A stretch of DNA of 25,975 bases, taken from the NCBI GenBank assembly GCA_023140035.1, contig JAGLML010000001.1:1-25975 (forward strand), given 5' to 3'. Positions 14,005-22,925 of this stretch are shown piece by piece; positions within the stretch are counted from its first letter, which is position 1, and each line of letters starts with the position of its first letter. The position numbers were made by a program, and so were the translations under genes. Below the pieces are notes generated by a model. That model worked only from the letters and a program-made list of their open reading frames with translations. It did not search any database and had not been told where the DNA came from. Source of the DNA: Thermoplasmatales archaeon. GTDB taxonomy: Archaea; Thermoplasmatota; E2; DHVEG-1.

Positions 14005-14979
14005 ATGGGAGACATAATGTTGGAACAACCGGCTTCACTAGACATGTTTCTACAAAACACCTTCGAGGACATAGAAAATAAGATGAAGGAGATGATCTCT
14101 GACGAGAAAATACTATCAATTCTAAAGGGAGGGAAACGGTTAAGGCCATTGTTGGGCTCTATTGCTTTCAAAGTTTGTACTGGAGGAAAGGAGCCGTCTG
14201 AGAGGTATCAAAAGTTTTTAGAGGGATGTGTTGGTGTAGAACTTGCTCATGGTGCATCTCTCGTCCATGATGATATTATCGATGGCGATTTGAACCGCAG
14301 AGGCGAACCTGCCTTTTATATCAAAACAGGCATAGATAATGCAATTTTAATTGGGCATAAAATGCTTGTAACAGGATTTGATCTTGCCGTGGCCCATGGA
14401 GAAAAGATTGCGAAATTATATATGGAGGGCTGGCGTGGAACGCTTGACGGGCAACTAAGAGAAATAAATTTCAACAGTAAAGATCTTAACGATGCAAAAT
14501 TATCTGCAGATTCGAAATTTTTCCAAATTTACAGCAAAATTATTGATTTGAAAACTGCCACCTTGTTTTCTTCAGCTTGTAAAGCCGCTGCAATCTGGGC
14601 AGATGTCTCTGAAGATCTTTCAAATGTCCTTGCAAACTATGGGAGAGAGGTCGGGTTTGCCTATCAACTTGCTGACGATCTGGTAGATCTTGAAAAAGGT
14701 GAAATGATCGACAGTGTGGTACTCCCCTTACTCTCAAGACTAGAGAGAAGATCCATTAAAAATGGTAGTATAAAAGCGAGAGCGCTTAAGAAAAAATTAG
14801 AGAGAAATTCCTCCGATATCAAAAAACTCTACCTTGATGAAATTAAAAAACATGTTATAAATGCACAACGACTCAGCACAGAAGGAATCGTTCCAACTAA
14901 TTACTATAAACCGTTCCTTAAAGAGGTACCAGTATATATTATAAATAAAATGTTAAAAGAAATAAACATTACAATTTAG
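14005..14979 (+). CDS. Short-chain polyprenyl (geranylgeranyl-type) diphosphate synthase
   Basis: There are 324 residues from ATG 14005. GGGAG at 14007-14011 lies five bases before a second ATG at 14017, which may be the true start (320 residues). All trans-prenyltransferase motifs are seen: KGGKRLRP (41-48); the first Asp-rich motif LVHDDIIDGD (Asp89, Asp90, Asp93); GQLREI; DLKTATLF (Lys183-Thr184); and the second Asp-rich motif QLADDLVDLEKG (Asp224, Asp225, Asp228). It condenses isopentenyl diphosphate with allylic primers. In archaea the usual product is C20 for ether lipids, but the second motif lacks the usual downstream GK pair and chain length cannot be set from sequence. It ends eight bases before a convergent membrane-protein gene. 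Confidence 0.88.
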   Translation: MGDIMLEQPASLDMFLQNTFEDIENKMKEMISDEKILSILKGGKRLRPLLGSIAFKVCTGGKEPSERYQKFLEGCVGVELAHGASLVHDDIIDGDLNRRGEPAFYIKTGIDNAILIGHKMLVTGFDLAVAHGEKIAKLYMEGWRGTLDGQLREINFNSKDLNDAKLSADSKFFQIYSKIIDLKTATLFSSACKAAAIWADVSEDLSNVLANYGREVGFAYQLADDLVDLEKGEMIDSVVLPLLSRLERRSIKNGSIKARALKKKLERNSSDIKKLYLDEIKKHVINAQRLSTEGIVPTNYYKPFLKEVPVYIINKMLKEINITI

Positions 14980-14987
14980 GTATTTTA

Positions 14988-15635
14988 TTATTTCTTTCGT
15001 TTTTTGATAACAAAATAAAGTATTATTACTACGACAATGACGCCAACCAGAACGAGTGTGAGCAGGGTATTTATTTCAGCAAAAATAAGGAATGCTTGTG
15101 CAAACGTAGCGATGAGGAGACAGCCGATAACTGCTCCAAGTGATATCGCAAAAAATATATTCCAGGGCTTCATGCCAATTAAACGTCCAACAATTGATCC
15201 GACAAGACCTCCAGACCCTTGAAATGGGATCATAACAAAAAGAATGATCCCGATAAACCTAAGCGGTTTAATCCAGCCGTATTTCTGTTCAACGTTTCTT
15301 CCTTTTTCTTCAACTTTGGTTATAAATTTTCCTACGAAGGGAATTTTTTTTGCAAGGTCGTAATTCCATACAAGAAAGAGAGCCACAACTATATCAACAA
15401 AAGCAATTGATAAGGCCATTACTAAAGGGTGAATTCCAAATCCTATGCCGAGTGGGATAATCGATTCTTTTCCCAATGGTGGAAAAAAATATCCAGTGAT
15501 AAGTGGCCAATATTTTACTCGCATCGCCTCTTCTAGAAGTAAACCAATAATGGCAAATGCGCCTGATCCAAGTATAATTGGTGCAAAGAATTTGGCTAGT
15601 CGAATCGATAGTTTTGATTCCAGCTTTCTGTTCAT
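14988..15635 (-). CDS. COG2426-type small multi-pass membrane protein
   Basis: The protein has 215 residues with about five to six hydrophobic segments (about 15-35, 60-90, 120-140, 150-175 and 185-210) and a basic cytoplasmic tail (VIKKRKK). Paired membrane-entering motifs PPLGKESIIPLGIGFGI and IPFQGSGGLVGSIVGRLIGM match the inverted-repeat, proline/glycine-rich hairpins of the PF06695 (small multidrug export-like, COG2426) family. A transport role is proposed for the family but not established. AAGGTG lies nine bases before the ATG. The gene follows the fibrillarin gene on the same strand with a 49-base gap and probably shares its message. Confidence 0.75.
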   Translation of the reverse strand: MNRKLESKLSIRLAKFFAPIILGSGAFAIIGLLLEEAMRVKYWPLITGYFFPPLGKESIIPLGIGFGIHPLVMALSIAFVDIVVALFLVWNYDLAKKIPFVGKFITKVEEKGRNVEQKYGWIKPLRFIGIILFVMIPFQGSGGLVGSIVGRLIGMKPWNIFFAISLGAVIGCLLIATFAQAFLIFAEINTLLTLVLVGVIVVVIILYFVIKKRKK

Positions 15636-15684
15636 GATTCTGGCACCTTAATGTCGTATGGTAATAAAGAGTATTTCGATTACA

Positions 15685-16344
15685 TTAGATGGATACAAAG
15701 ATTGCTGCATGATCCTTTTCGTACGGTGCCAAATCTATTATTTTAATAATTTTTAGGGCATGATCTTCAAGTTGTGAACATGCAAGCTTGTACGCTTGTT
15801 TTGGCTGTAGAGAAACATCAATACTCCGTGCCTTCACCATGAAAATGCCGGTGCCTTTCTTCTTTAAATATCTGTTCACATTTGCTATGAAAATTTCTGC
15901 TTGATTCCTCTGAGATATATCTTGATAAATGAGATCAACAGAAGGAACAAGAGAGCTATACTGATCTGGATGATTTGCATCTCCTAAAATAGGGATGACA
16001 TTCGTTCTTTTTTCACTTACTTTTATCAAATCATGAACAGCAACTGGTGAATTTTCAACTGCATACACAATGCCTTTTTTTATTATATCTGAAATATGAC
16101 TTACGGTTGTTCCTGTTGCCGCACCAAGGTATAAGATATAGTCATCGGGTTTTATGTCCACTATAAATCCTTTGAGAATTGCCGCAGCAAGTTTGCTTCT
16201 GTATGGATTCCATGATCGGAATTCTCTCTTTTTATAAGTTATTAATTTTTCATTGTATACTTTGATTCCTCTACACGAATCGAGATTTTCTGTAAAAATC
16301 CTGTTTTTTTCTTTGAAAACACCCTCTATTTCGGTAGGTTTCAT
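15685..16344 (-). CDS. flpA: Fibrillarin-like rRNA/tRNA 2'-O-methyltransferase
   Basis: The protein has 219 residues, the archaeal length without the eukaryotic GAR domain. The sequence follows archaeal fibrillarin throughout: EFRSWNPYRSKLAAAILKG (41-59), the SAM loop ILYLGAATGTTVSHISDI (70-87), YAVENSPVAVHDL (94-106), GDANHPDQY (121-129), YQDISQRNQAEIF (140-152) and the strand GIFMVKARSIDVS (166-178) with a conserved Lys171. It is the catalytic subunit of C/D-box sRNPs and methylates riboses chosen by guide RNAs together with Nop5 and L7Ae. Nop5, the common neighbour, is not in this window. It is divergent from gcvT; an AT-rich TATA-like element near 16370-16380 fits its promoter. Confidence 0.95.
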   Translation of the reverse strand: MKPTEIEGVFKEKNRIFTENLDSCRGIKVYNEKLITYKKREFRSWNPYRSKLAAAILKGFIVDIKPDDYILYLGAATGTTVSHISDIIKKGIVYAVENSPVAVHDLIKVSEKRTNVIPILGDANHPDQYSSLVPSVDLIYQDISQRNQAEIFIANVNRYLKKKGTGIFMVKARSIDVSLQPKQAYKLACSQLEDHALKIIKIIDLAPYEKDHAAIFVSI

Positions 16345-16401
16345 TACTGTATGTTATAAGATGTGTTCGATAAATAATTTGTCGAAATGTTTTACTATAA
16401 C

Positions 16402-16411
16402 AATAATATAC
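16402..16411 (+). promoter_or_regulatory. TATA-like element of gcvT
   Basis: AATAATATAC ends 15 bases before the ATG at 16427 and no SD is present, so the transcript is probably leaderless or nearly so. Confidence 0.35.
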
Positions 16412-16426
16412 ACGTGGTCGATAGAT

Positions 16427-17533
16427 ATGGTGTTGAGATCCCCATTATTAAATATTCAGAAAGGTCTTGGAGCAAAATTTACTAAGTTTGCTGACTTTGA
16501 AATGCCAATACAGTATTCGTCAATAAAAGACGAACATTTAGCTGTAAGAAGATCTGTTGGTCTTTTTGACGTCTCTCATATGAGTAATGTATGGATTACA
16601 GGAAAAGATGCGGAAAAACTGATTAGTCTGACTACTGTAGAAGATGCGTCAAGAATTGGAGATGGTTTAAGCCAGTATACTGCCATATTGCGAGAAGATG
16701 GTACGGTCATCGATGATACGATTTTTATGCACTTGGGGGAGAAATACATGATAATTCCAAATGCAGGGATGGCAACTACTGTTACTAAATGGCTTAATGA
16801 GAAAGCCAAAGAATATAATCTCAATGCAAAAGCTGAAGATGTTTCTCGAGATTTTGTGATTCTTGCGATACAAGGTCCAAAATCAAGAGATACCTTACAG
16901 AAACTAACTGATACAGATCTCAATACTGTGAAATTTTTTGGCTGCCAGTATATTGATATCAGTGGTGTACACTGCATCATTTCACATACAGGATATACTG
17001 GAGAATTAGGATTTGAGTTGCAAATAACTCCGCCTAAAGAAGCAGAAGACCCGTTTTATAAAATTCTTGACGCTGGAAAAGAATTCAATATAAAACCAAT
17101 CGGTCTTGGTGCACGTGATACTCTACGACTTGAGAAATGTTTCATTCTCGCAGGTAATGAATTTGAAGGAGGAAGAACACCCCTTGAAGCTATTATGTCT
17201 TGGACGATAAACTGGGATCATGCGTTCATAGGAAAAGACGCTCTTCTAAAGCAAAAGGAGCAGGGAGATTATGAACGGTTGACCTCCCTGGAATGCGTTG
17301 ACAAAGGTATACCACGACATGGATGTGAAATACGAAAAGATGGGGAAAAGGTAGGTGTTGTCTCAAGTGGAACATTGTCTCCGTGTTTAAACAGAGGTAT
17401 AGCAATGGGATACGTTCGTCCTGAATTTAGAGACGCAGGCAATATACTTGAGATTGTTGTGAGAAATAAGCCAATGAAAGCTAGGGTGGTGAAACCACCG
17501 TTTGTTAAGAAAGACTGGGCACAGCAACATTAG
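16427..17533 (+). CDS. gcvT: Glycine cleavage system T protein (aminomethyltransferase)
   Basis: The protein has 368 residues from the ATG at 16427. The frame is open further upstream over the flpA promoter, but the homologous N terminus (MVLRSPLLNIQKGLGAKF) begins here and a TATA-like element precedes it. The folate-binding T-protein core is complete: FADFEMPIQYSSIKDEHLAV, VGLFDVSHMSN, the catalytic acidic site GTVIDDTIF (Asp96-Asp97), the GYTGELGFEL loop (about 191-200), GLGARDTLRLE, and the C-terminal domain with GVVSSGTLSPCLNRGIAMGY. It moves the methylene group from the aminomethyl-lipoyl arm of GcvH to tetrahydrofolate (or an archaeal pterin) with release of ammonia. gcvH follows 43 bases later. 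The P protein genes are not in view. Confidence 0.95.
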   Translation: MVLRSPLLNIQKGLGAKFTKFADFEMPIQYSSIKDEHLAVRRSVGLFDVSHMSNVWITGKDAEKLISLTTVEDASRIGDGLSQYTAILREDGTVIDDTIFMHLGEKYMIIPNAGMATTVTKWLNEKAKEYNLNAKAEDVSRDFVILAIQGPKSRDTLQKLTDTDLNTVKFFGCQYIDISGVHCIISHTGYTGELGFELQITPPKEAEDPFYKILDAGKEFNIKPIGLGARDTLRLEKCFILAGNEFEGGRTPLEAIMSWTINWDHAFIGKDALLKQKEQGDYERLTSLECVDKGIPRHGCEIRKDGEKVGVVSSGTLSPCLNRGIAMGYVRPEFRDAGNILEIVVRNKPMKARVVKPPFVKKDWAQQH

Positions 17534-17576
17534 AAAATGTTTAAAACACATTCGAAAATAACAAGGTTTGATAAAT

Positions 17577-17960
17577 ATGGCAGAAGAAGTGAGAGATGGT
17601 TTGAAATATACTGAGGCACATGAATGGCTGAAAATACAAAACAATATCGCCATCATAGGGATTACTGATCATGCTCAAGCTGAACTAACAGATATTGTAT
17701 TTGTAGAATTACCTGAGATTGGTAAAGAAATTAAAAAAGGTGAAGAGCTCTGTGTTGTAGAGTCAGTGAAATCTGTTTCGGAGATATATTCACCAATTAG
17801 CGGAAATGTTGTTGATGTAAATAAAAAACTTGATGATTCTCCAGAAGTTATCAATGAAAGCCCATATGATGATGGGTGGCTCGTTAAATTAGAAATAGAA
17901 GATAAGTCAGAAATTGATAGCTTGCTCGATGTAAAATCTTATAAAAAAATATTAAAATAA
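17577..17960 (+). CDS. gcvH: Glycine cleavage system H protein (lipoyl carrier)
   Basis: The protein has 127 residues from the ATG at 17577; an in-frame TTG nine bases earlier is less likely because homologues begin at this point. The barrel-sandwich fold is visible: KYTEAHEWLKIQNNIAIIGI, DHAQAELTDIVFVELPEIGK and the lipoylation turn CVVESVKSVSEIYSP with lipoyl Lys65. YSPISGNVVDVNKKL and NESPYDDGWLVKLEI follow, as in all H proteins. It shuttles the glycine-derived aminomethyl group between P, T and L proteins. It lies in the gcvT transcript direction with a 43-base gap. Length is normal. Confidence 0.95.
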   Translation: MAEEVRDGLKYTEAHEWLKIQNNIAIIGITDHAQAELTDIVFVELPEIGKEIKKGEELCVVESVKSVSEIYSPISGNVVDVNKKLDDSPEVINESPYDDGWLVKLEIEDKSEIDSLLDVKSYKKILK

Positions 17961-18100
17961 TGGTTCTTTAATAACGCGATAATTGTAGAATTTACTAAGT
18001 GGTAGACAGTTTGATTTTTCTGATATATACCCATATATCTAGTGAAAGATTTATTAACCACTTATTTCATTTGTTTTTAAACTAGGAGATGGTGGTTAGG

Positions 18101-18502
18101 ATGAGAGATGACCCTATTGCAAATGTTTTAGATGATCTTTTGAAGCTTGATGATATCCTGGCATGTATGGTTGCTAGGCAAAACATGATTAGTGTGATGC
18201 CAAGTAATGATAGTTTTAAAGCTGAAATTAACCAGATATGGGATATTATACATCGAGCTATGGATGATGTGTTTACTGTTATCAGTGAATATTCTCAGAC
18301 GGGACTAGGCGAAATGGAGTTTCGTATGCAGGAGTACGAGGCGTTGTTTTATGTGTTCCCAGACACGGAGAATGCTCTCGTATCTATTATTCCAGCATTT
18401 GCTAACAAAGGTCTAATAGAAGTTGAAATGGAAAATGCAAGACGTGAGATACTAGCAATCATGGATGAACAAGAGAAGGCTAAAATAGAAGTTACTGCTT
18501 AG
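18101..18502 (+). CDS. Roadblock/LC7-like archaeal protein
   Basis: The protein has 133 residues from ATG 18101. Another in-frame ATG at 18089 directly abuts the GGAG at 18085-18088, too close for use, so the later ATG (12 bases from the SD) is preferred. It opens with a helix (DDPIANVLDDLLKLDDILA) followed by ACMVARQNMISVMPSND, which matches the start of Roadblock/LC7 folds where a helix leads into a strand with a variable-ligand loop. EALFYVFPDTENALVSIIPA and NKGLIEVEMENARREILAIM continue the sheet and final helix. Such proteins in archaea often partner Ras-like GTPases or FIST/GGDEF-type signalling proteins, and a FIST protein follows 100 bases downstream. The GTPase partner is not in view. 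Confidence 0.6.
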   Translation: MRDDPIANVLDDLLKLDDILACMVARQNMISVMPSNDSFKAEINQIWDIIHRAMDDVFTVISEYSQTGLGEMEFRMQEYEALFYVFPDTENALVSIIPAFANKGLIEVEMENARREILAIMDEQEKAKIEVTA

Positions 18503-18566
18503 ATTCCAAAAACTATTGAAAAGTTTAAAATGTGAATAAGAAAGTGATGGATGCACTTTGACTTTA

Positions 18567-18578
18567 AAATATATATAA
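18567..18578 (+). promoter_or_regulatory. TATA box of a leaderless FIST gene
   Basis: AAATATATATAA is centred about 30 bases before ATG 18603 and no SD intervenes; a leaderless transcript is likely. Confidence 0.5.
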
Positions 18579-18602
18579 TCAAGATGTGGTTGTGAGTAGA
18601 TT

Positions 18603-19850
18603 ATGGGTGAATCAAAGTTAGAAGCTGCTATAGGGATGTCTCGAAAATGGGATGCACGGGAGGCAGGGAGAGAAGTTACTAGATCTACAATTGAAAAATT
18701 AACTCGACCTCCAGATTTTTTCCTATTATTTTCTACGATTCATTATGAAAAAAATGGTGGTTTTGAGGAGCTTCTAAACGGGGTCTGGGACGTATTGCCA
18801 AAAGGAACGCCTCTCGCTGGTGGTACTGTTGCTGGGTTTATGAATAATTATGGGTGTTATGCGAGGGGGGCAACTGCATTAGCTTTTTCTTATCCAAATA
18901 TTAATGTGGCTGTTGGTGTTGGGAATAATACAAAAAGAAATCCAAAGAAAGCTGCTAAAGAATGCGCTGAAATGATTATGAAACAAAATATCAAGGTTGA
19001 CTTTTATTTTGAATTTATCTCTGGTCCAATAATTCCAACATTTCCTGGAATTGGAAAACAAACTGTAATAAGGTCAAAAACCTCAGGGAATTTAATGAAA
19101 AAGATGATACCCGCCCTTTTTAGGGCCAATAGGGGTACGGATAGAGCCGATGAATTTCTAGAGCATTTAGTTAAATATATTGATAGCCCATTAATTGGTG
19201 CTGTATGTTATGATGATGGAAAACTTTCAAAAAATTATCAATTCTTCAATAAAGAAATATTAAAAAATTCTGCAATACTTCTAGGCATATCTACAGATAT
19301 GGTTCCAGAATTTCAAACTGTTTCTGCTCTCAAATCACGGGGAGTTAAGATAAAAGTTAAACGTGAAAAAGACAATAGAACCGTAACCAAGATCGATGAT
19401 AAAATCGCCACTCCAGAATTATTTAGAATATTGAATTGGAAAGAAGGAAATGTAAAAGAAGTTGAAAAATTCTACTCTCAGGCATTTTATTATCCATTTT
19501 GTTATAAGAAAGAAGATAAGATTCATGCTGTTATGTTGGGTCTTATACTAGGAGAAAATATCTATTTTGCAAACAAAATAGAATCAGATGAATTGGAATT
19601 GTTTGGTTTAACAGGAAATAAAATAATATCCGAATGCAAAAAGGCTTTTTCAAAAAAAAGTGATCTGGTATATGGCGTAATTTGTGAGACTTACATAGAG
19701 ACACTTGGTAGCAGTGTTTATAAAATAAAGGACATAATAGATAATTCCACAAAAGATTATTTGCTTTTGTTTGCTGGAGGAGAAAGTATAGTTTATAAAA
19801 ATATGGTTCCTCATCATTTGTATGAAAGTATAAATATTCTAAGAATCTGA
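18603..19850 (+). CDS. FIST-domain sensory protein (FIST_N and FIST_C)
   Basis: The protein has 415 residues, soluble, with no signal or membrane segment. The N-terminal half matches FIST_N: AIGMSRKWDAREAGREVTRS at the start, FFLLFSTIHYEKNGGFEELL, then GTPLAGGTVAGFM and the RGATALAFSYPNINVAVGVG strand. Residues about 250-415 fit FIST_C (YPFCYKKEDKIHAVMLGLIL, SDLVYGVICETYIETLGSSV, then LLLFAGGESI near the end). FIST is thought to sense small ligands such as amino acids and is usually attached to signalling outputs, but here it stands alone, as in several archaea. The preceding Roadblock-like gene may be a partner. Its 3' end overlaps the convergent flavoprotein gene by 12 bases. Confidence 0.82.
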   Translation: MGESKLEAAIGMSRKWDAREAGREVTRSTIEKLTRPPDFFLLFSTIHYEKNGGFEELLNGVWDVLPKGTPLAGGTVAGFMNNYGCYARGATALAFSYPNINVAVGVGNNTKRNPKKAAKECAEMIMKQNIKVDFYFEFISGPIIPTFPGIGKQTVIRSKTSGNLMKKMIPALFRANRGTDRADEFLEHLVKYIDSPLIGAVCYDDGKLSKNYQFFNKEILKNSAILLGISTDMVPEFQTVSALKSRGVKIKVKREKDNRTVTKIDDKIATPELFRILNWKEGNVKEVEKFYSQAFYYPFCYKKEDKIHAVMLGLILGENIYFANKIESDELELFGLTGNKIISECKKAFSKKSDLVYGVICETYIETLGSSVYKIKDIIDNSTKDYLLLFAGGESIVYKNMVPHHLYESINILRI

Positions 19851-21017
19851 ACTTAATTTTTTCTTTATATAACTTTCTGCTTCTTTCTCCTTAAGTTTCT
19901 TTAATTTTTTAAGATCTTTGTAATTAAGTTTATCTGAAAAAATACCAAGCTCTAAGAAAAATCTTTCTTTCGCTTTATTTTCATATGCTGTAACTAGAGC
20001 ATTACCTATTTCATTAGATTCAATAAAAAATTCCCCCATTTTTTCTTTAATCAATTTTTTATAAGTAGATTCTATTTTACTAATACAGTTCATGCATATT
20101 GCAGCAGACTTACCAGCCAATGAACCACATATTATTCCGGGTATAACTCCTTCGACAAAAGGTTTTAAGTTTTGATTGGCGGTATCTCCTACAAACATTA
20201 TATTTCCATAAGAAATTTTTTCAGATGGATTTTTTACCGGTGCTTCCCCACTTCTATCTATGACCATTTTAGAGCCGTGTATTTGATTCTTAATTATTTT
20301 GAGGAAATCATCAAATTTTGCGTCAATGTTTTTGTTACTTAGAGTGGCTATTCCAATATTCGCAGAAGTTTCAGATTTTGGGAAAATATAACCATATGCT
20401 CCATCTGCAAATTCTCCAAAGAATACATGTCCATATTGGAAATCATCCAGAGAAAGATCATGAAACTCATAGCTTTTTATATATCCTATAGAAGTTTGTT
20501 GTTTTTTTAATTTACCTATCGATTTTAAGACATTTGACTCGACACCGTCTGCAGCAATTAGAATCTTGGGTTTAATTCTAATTGATTCATTATTTTCAGT
20601 ATTTTGGGCAATTATTTTATCCACCATAAAATTATTATCATATCTCAAATCAATGAATTCTGTGAGAGGTGAAAATGTAGCTCCTTCATTAATTGCTAGA
20701 TCTAAAACGAAAGGATCAAATTCATTTCTGTTCAACGGATGGGATTTCCACCAAATATCCTCATCTCTTGTTATAATAAAATCATTATAATAAAATTTAA
20801 GACCATTTAACTCCCACTTTAAAAATCTATCAGGAATTTTGAAAGGCAAGTATTCTAGAAATGCTTTACTCAGTGTTTCAGCACATGCATCTTTTGTAGG
20901 CATCTCTTTCTTTTCAATAATTACTACATCCAAATCTTCTTTTGCAGATGCCCATGCTGCGGAACTTCCAGCAGGTCCAGCTCCAACCACCAGTATATCA
21001 CATTCAATATCCTTCAT
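19839..21017 (-). CDS. Geranylgeranyl reductase-family FAD protein (distal)
   Basis: The protein has 392 residues. The FAD-binding GxGxxG is at DILVVGAGPAGSSAAWASA (7-25), followed by Glu35 of the ribose-binding strand. KDACAETLS carries Cys45 in the position of the redox Cys of archaeal geranylgeranyl reductases. AADGVES is the second FAD motif. GAYGYIFPKSETSANIGIA matches the PxYxWxFP-like substrate-pocket signature. FVGDTANQNLKPFVEGVIPG is the family GD box. These enzymes saturate isoprenoid chains of ether lipids or quinones using FADH2. It is the second gene of a leftward pair, 26 bases after its relative, and was probably formed by duplication. The exact substrate is unknown. Confidence 0.82.
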   Translation of the reverse strand: MKDIECDILVVGAGPAGSSAAWASAKEDLDVVIIEKKEMPTKDACAETLSKAFLEYLPFKIPDRFLKWELNGLKFYYNDFIITRDEDIWWKSHPLNRNEFDPFVLDLAINEGATFSPLTEFIDLRYDNNFMVDKIIAQNTENNESIRIKPKILIAADGVESNVLKSIGKLKKQQTSIGYIKSYEFHDLSLDDFQYGHVFFGEFADGAYGYIFPKSETSANIGIATLSNKNIDAKFDDFLKIIKNQIHGSKMVIDRSGEAPVKNPSEKISYGNIMFVGDTANQNLKPFVEGVIPGIICGSLAGKSAAICMNCISKIESTYKKLIKEKMGEFFIESNEIGNALVTAYENKAKERFFLELGIFSDKLNYKDLKKLKKLKEKEAESYIKKKLSSDS

Positions 21018-21043
21018 AATGGATCGCTCTTTTTTTCTACATT

Positions 21044-22144
21044 TTAATTTTCATTAAATAAATCTAATATTTTGTTTATCTTTTCATCACTATTATCATA
21101 TTCGCCATTAAACGCCCTTATTAATTTATCAAAAAAATTATTATTGGCTTTTCTCCATATTTCCCTTGCAAAAAAAATATCTTTAAACTCTTTCTGAATC
21201 CTATTTGCATATTCAGTATATATACTAAGGTCATTTTTCTTTATTGCATTTGCTGCAAAATAAGCAGATTCTATTGCATAATTTAGCCCATAACCTAAAA
21301 ATGGATCATAAAAAAGAGCGGCTCCCCCTATGAATAGAGTATTTCCTAAAAGAACTTCTTGAATACCAGAAATTCCAATGCCGCCAAAATAGTTTTTAAC
21401 AGTGAACTTTTCCTTCGTGTTTCTCTCTAAGAAAAAGTTTAGACGCTGTTTTAATGATTCGTTCTTAGTGAATTTATCATCAGTCATTAAGCAGAAGAAA
21501 ATTTCCTTACCAACTGACCCTGAATATATATAGCCGCCAGGAGCGATTTTTTCATCAAGATATATTTTTGCATGAGGGATAACATCGCTTTGGCATGACT
21601 CGATTAATACCCCAAAACCATTGAATTTAGCAAAATTCTCTGTGTCGATATTTAATCTTTTTCTGAACTCTGACTCAGGACCATCTGCAACGATAACATA
21701 CCTTGGTTTTATCTCGATTTTTTTACTGTCTTTATTAACCTTAACCGTCGCAATTTCTTTCTTCTTTAATTCAATAAAATTCACTTTCGCTTTGAAAAAA
21801 ACATCTGCTTTATTGTTCAATTTTTTCAACAAAACATTTTCAAGCGAATCCTCACCTGGCCCTCTTTTAAAATAAAAATCCTCAATTTCAGATTCAATGA
21901 TATGGCTATAATTAGGGGAAAGCCACTCTGATCTAGAAGATGTTTTATTTGTGTTTATACCTATTTCATCAATTATCTCACGTATTCTATTACCTTCGGT
22001 TATATCATATTTAGTGTGTTTTGGTCCACAAGTTTTGCTTTTTTCCAGAACAATCGTAGAAAAACTCTTGTTGGATAAAAATAAAGCTGCTGATAAACCG
22101 GCAGGCCCACCGCCAACTACTAGTACATCACATTTAATTGACAT
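21044..22144 (-). CDS. Geranylgeranyl reductase-family FAD protein (proximal)
   Basis: The protein has 366 residues. CDVLVVGGGPAGLSAALFLS (5-24) is the FAD dinucleotide loop and IVLEK holds the ribose Glu. TCGPKH carries a Cys near residue 39, as in GGR-type reductases. VIVADGPESEFRKRL is the DG motif. GGYIYSGSVGKEIFFCLM replaces the usual PxYxWxFP, so its substrate pocket differs from that of the next gene. LFIGGAALFYDPFLGYGLNY is a degenerate GD box. TATTTAAATAAAATC near 22165-22178 lies about 25 bases before the ATG, suggesting a leaderless start of the two-gene unit. It most likely acts on an isoprenoid or lipid substrate together with its neighbour. Confidence 0.78.
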   Translation of the reverse strand: MSIKCDVLVVGGGPAGLSAALFLSNKSFSTIVLEKSKTCGPKHTKYDITEGNRIREIIDEIGINTNKTSSRSEWLSPNYSHIIESEIEDFYFKRGPGEDSLENVLLKKLNNKADVFFKAKVNFIELKKKEIATVKVNKDSKKIEIKPRYVIVADGPESEFRKRLNIDTENFAKFNGFGVLIESCQSDVIPHAKIYLDEKIAPGGYIYSGSVGKEIFFCLMTDDKFTKNESLKQRLNFFLERNTKEKFTVKNYFGGIGISGIQEVLLGNTLFIGGAALFYDPFLGYGLNYAIESAYFAANAIKKNDLSIYTEYANRIQKEFKDIFFAREIWRKANNNFFDKLIRAFNGEYDNSDEKINKILDLFNEN

Positions 22145-22331
22145 ATGAATAAACTCATATTATTGATTTTATTTAAATACATCTCTGAATTATTAATAAT
22201 ATTTTATGAATTCGAGCTTCTTCCTGAAATGTTTTAGATAGATCAAGATACCGGTCATTTCCTCATTTCTAAAGATAACTTTAGGGGGAAAATATTGTTT
22301 CATATAATTTAAAAATTGCATTGTTCTTTAA

Positions 22332-22925
22332 TTATGTCGTCTCTACGCTTCTTGTTGAAAGAGGGAAAATACCCGACCTTCTTTGTTGACCATACCAACG
22401 CATCACTAGGTATGCTCCATCGAAAAGTAACATTGCCAGGAGAAAATAGAAAGGTACAATACCCAATAGTACGAAACCGAAAATTGCAATTTTTAATAAC
22501 CATCTCTGGTCAAAAAAATATTTTACAAAATTATGCCAAAGCCTGTCACCGTTAAAGTATTTTTTATTGTAGTCTATAACATCATTCCCTACTTCATCTA
22601 AAAGAGCGAACGGTGCAAGAAATAGTAAGGGAATGATCATCAATTCGACGCCCGCTAGAACGATTATGATCAGTATAGCTAATAATCCAGCTAAGTGTGC
22701 ATGATTGTCAATTTTGCCTTTAAAAAGAACACCACATAAAACAGCTAAAAGGATAGTGGCCGAAATTCTATCAATGAGCATTGTATATGCCCATAAAATA
22801 CCAAGCAGAGGAGCAATAACCAAGGCTATTTTTTTATTGAATCTTTTTTCATCAAACGCATCGTCTATATATTTTATACCAGCGCCCAGGAGGGGGTAAG
22901 ATAATAAAAAGAAATACATACTCAT
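22332..22925 (-). CDS. UbiA-like integral membrane protein
   Basis: The protein has 197 residues, with about five to six hydrophobic segments (about 3-18, 32-50, 52-68, 75-110, 145-175). Two polar acid clusters lie at membrane edges: KYIDDAFDEKRF (about 19-30) and LLDEVGNDVIDYNKK (about 107-121). This is reminiscent of the paired Asp-rich motifs of UbiA prenyltransferases that hold magnesium-prenyl-diphosphate. It is shorter than the family's usual ~280-300 residues, so it may be a minimal or distant member, and the assignment is tentative. Its ATG overlaps the stop of the Cys-motif gene (ATGA), indicating translational coupling. Downstream on the same strand are two geranylgeranyl reductase-like genes, which supports an isoprenoid-related role. 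Confidence 0.5.
   Translation of the reverse strand: MSMYFFLLSYPLLGAGIKYIDDAFDEKRFNKKIALVIAPLLGILWAYTMLIDRISATILLAVLCGVLFKGKIDNHAHLAGLLAILIIIVLAGVELMIIPLLFLAPFALLDEVGNDVIDYNKKYFNGDRLWHNFVKYFFDQRWLLKIAIFGFVLLGIVPFYFLLAMLLFDGAYLVMRWYGQQRRSGIFPLSTRSVETT

Noticed and set aside
16253..16426. Longer N terminus for GcvT
   Set aside because: The extension runs over the flpA start region and has no similarity to T proteins; the TATA-like element and the conserved start support ATG 16427.
16427..17960. A complete glycine cleavage operon
   Set aside because: Only gcvT and gcvH are present; no P-protein or dihydrolipoyl dehydrogenase gene lies in the window.
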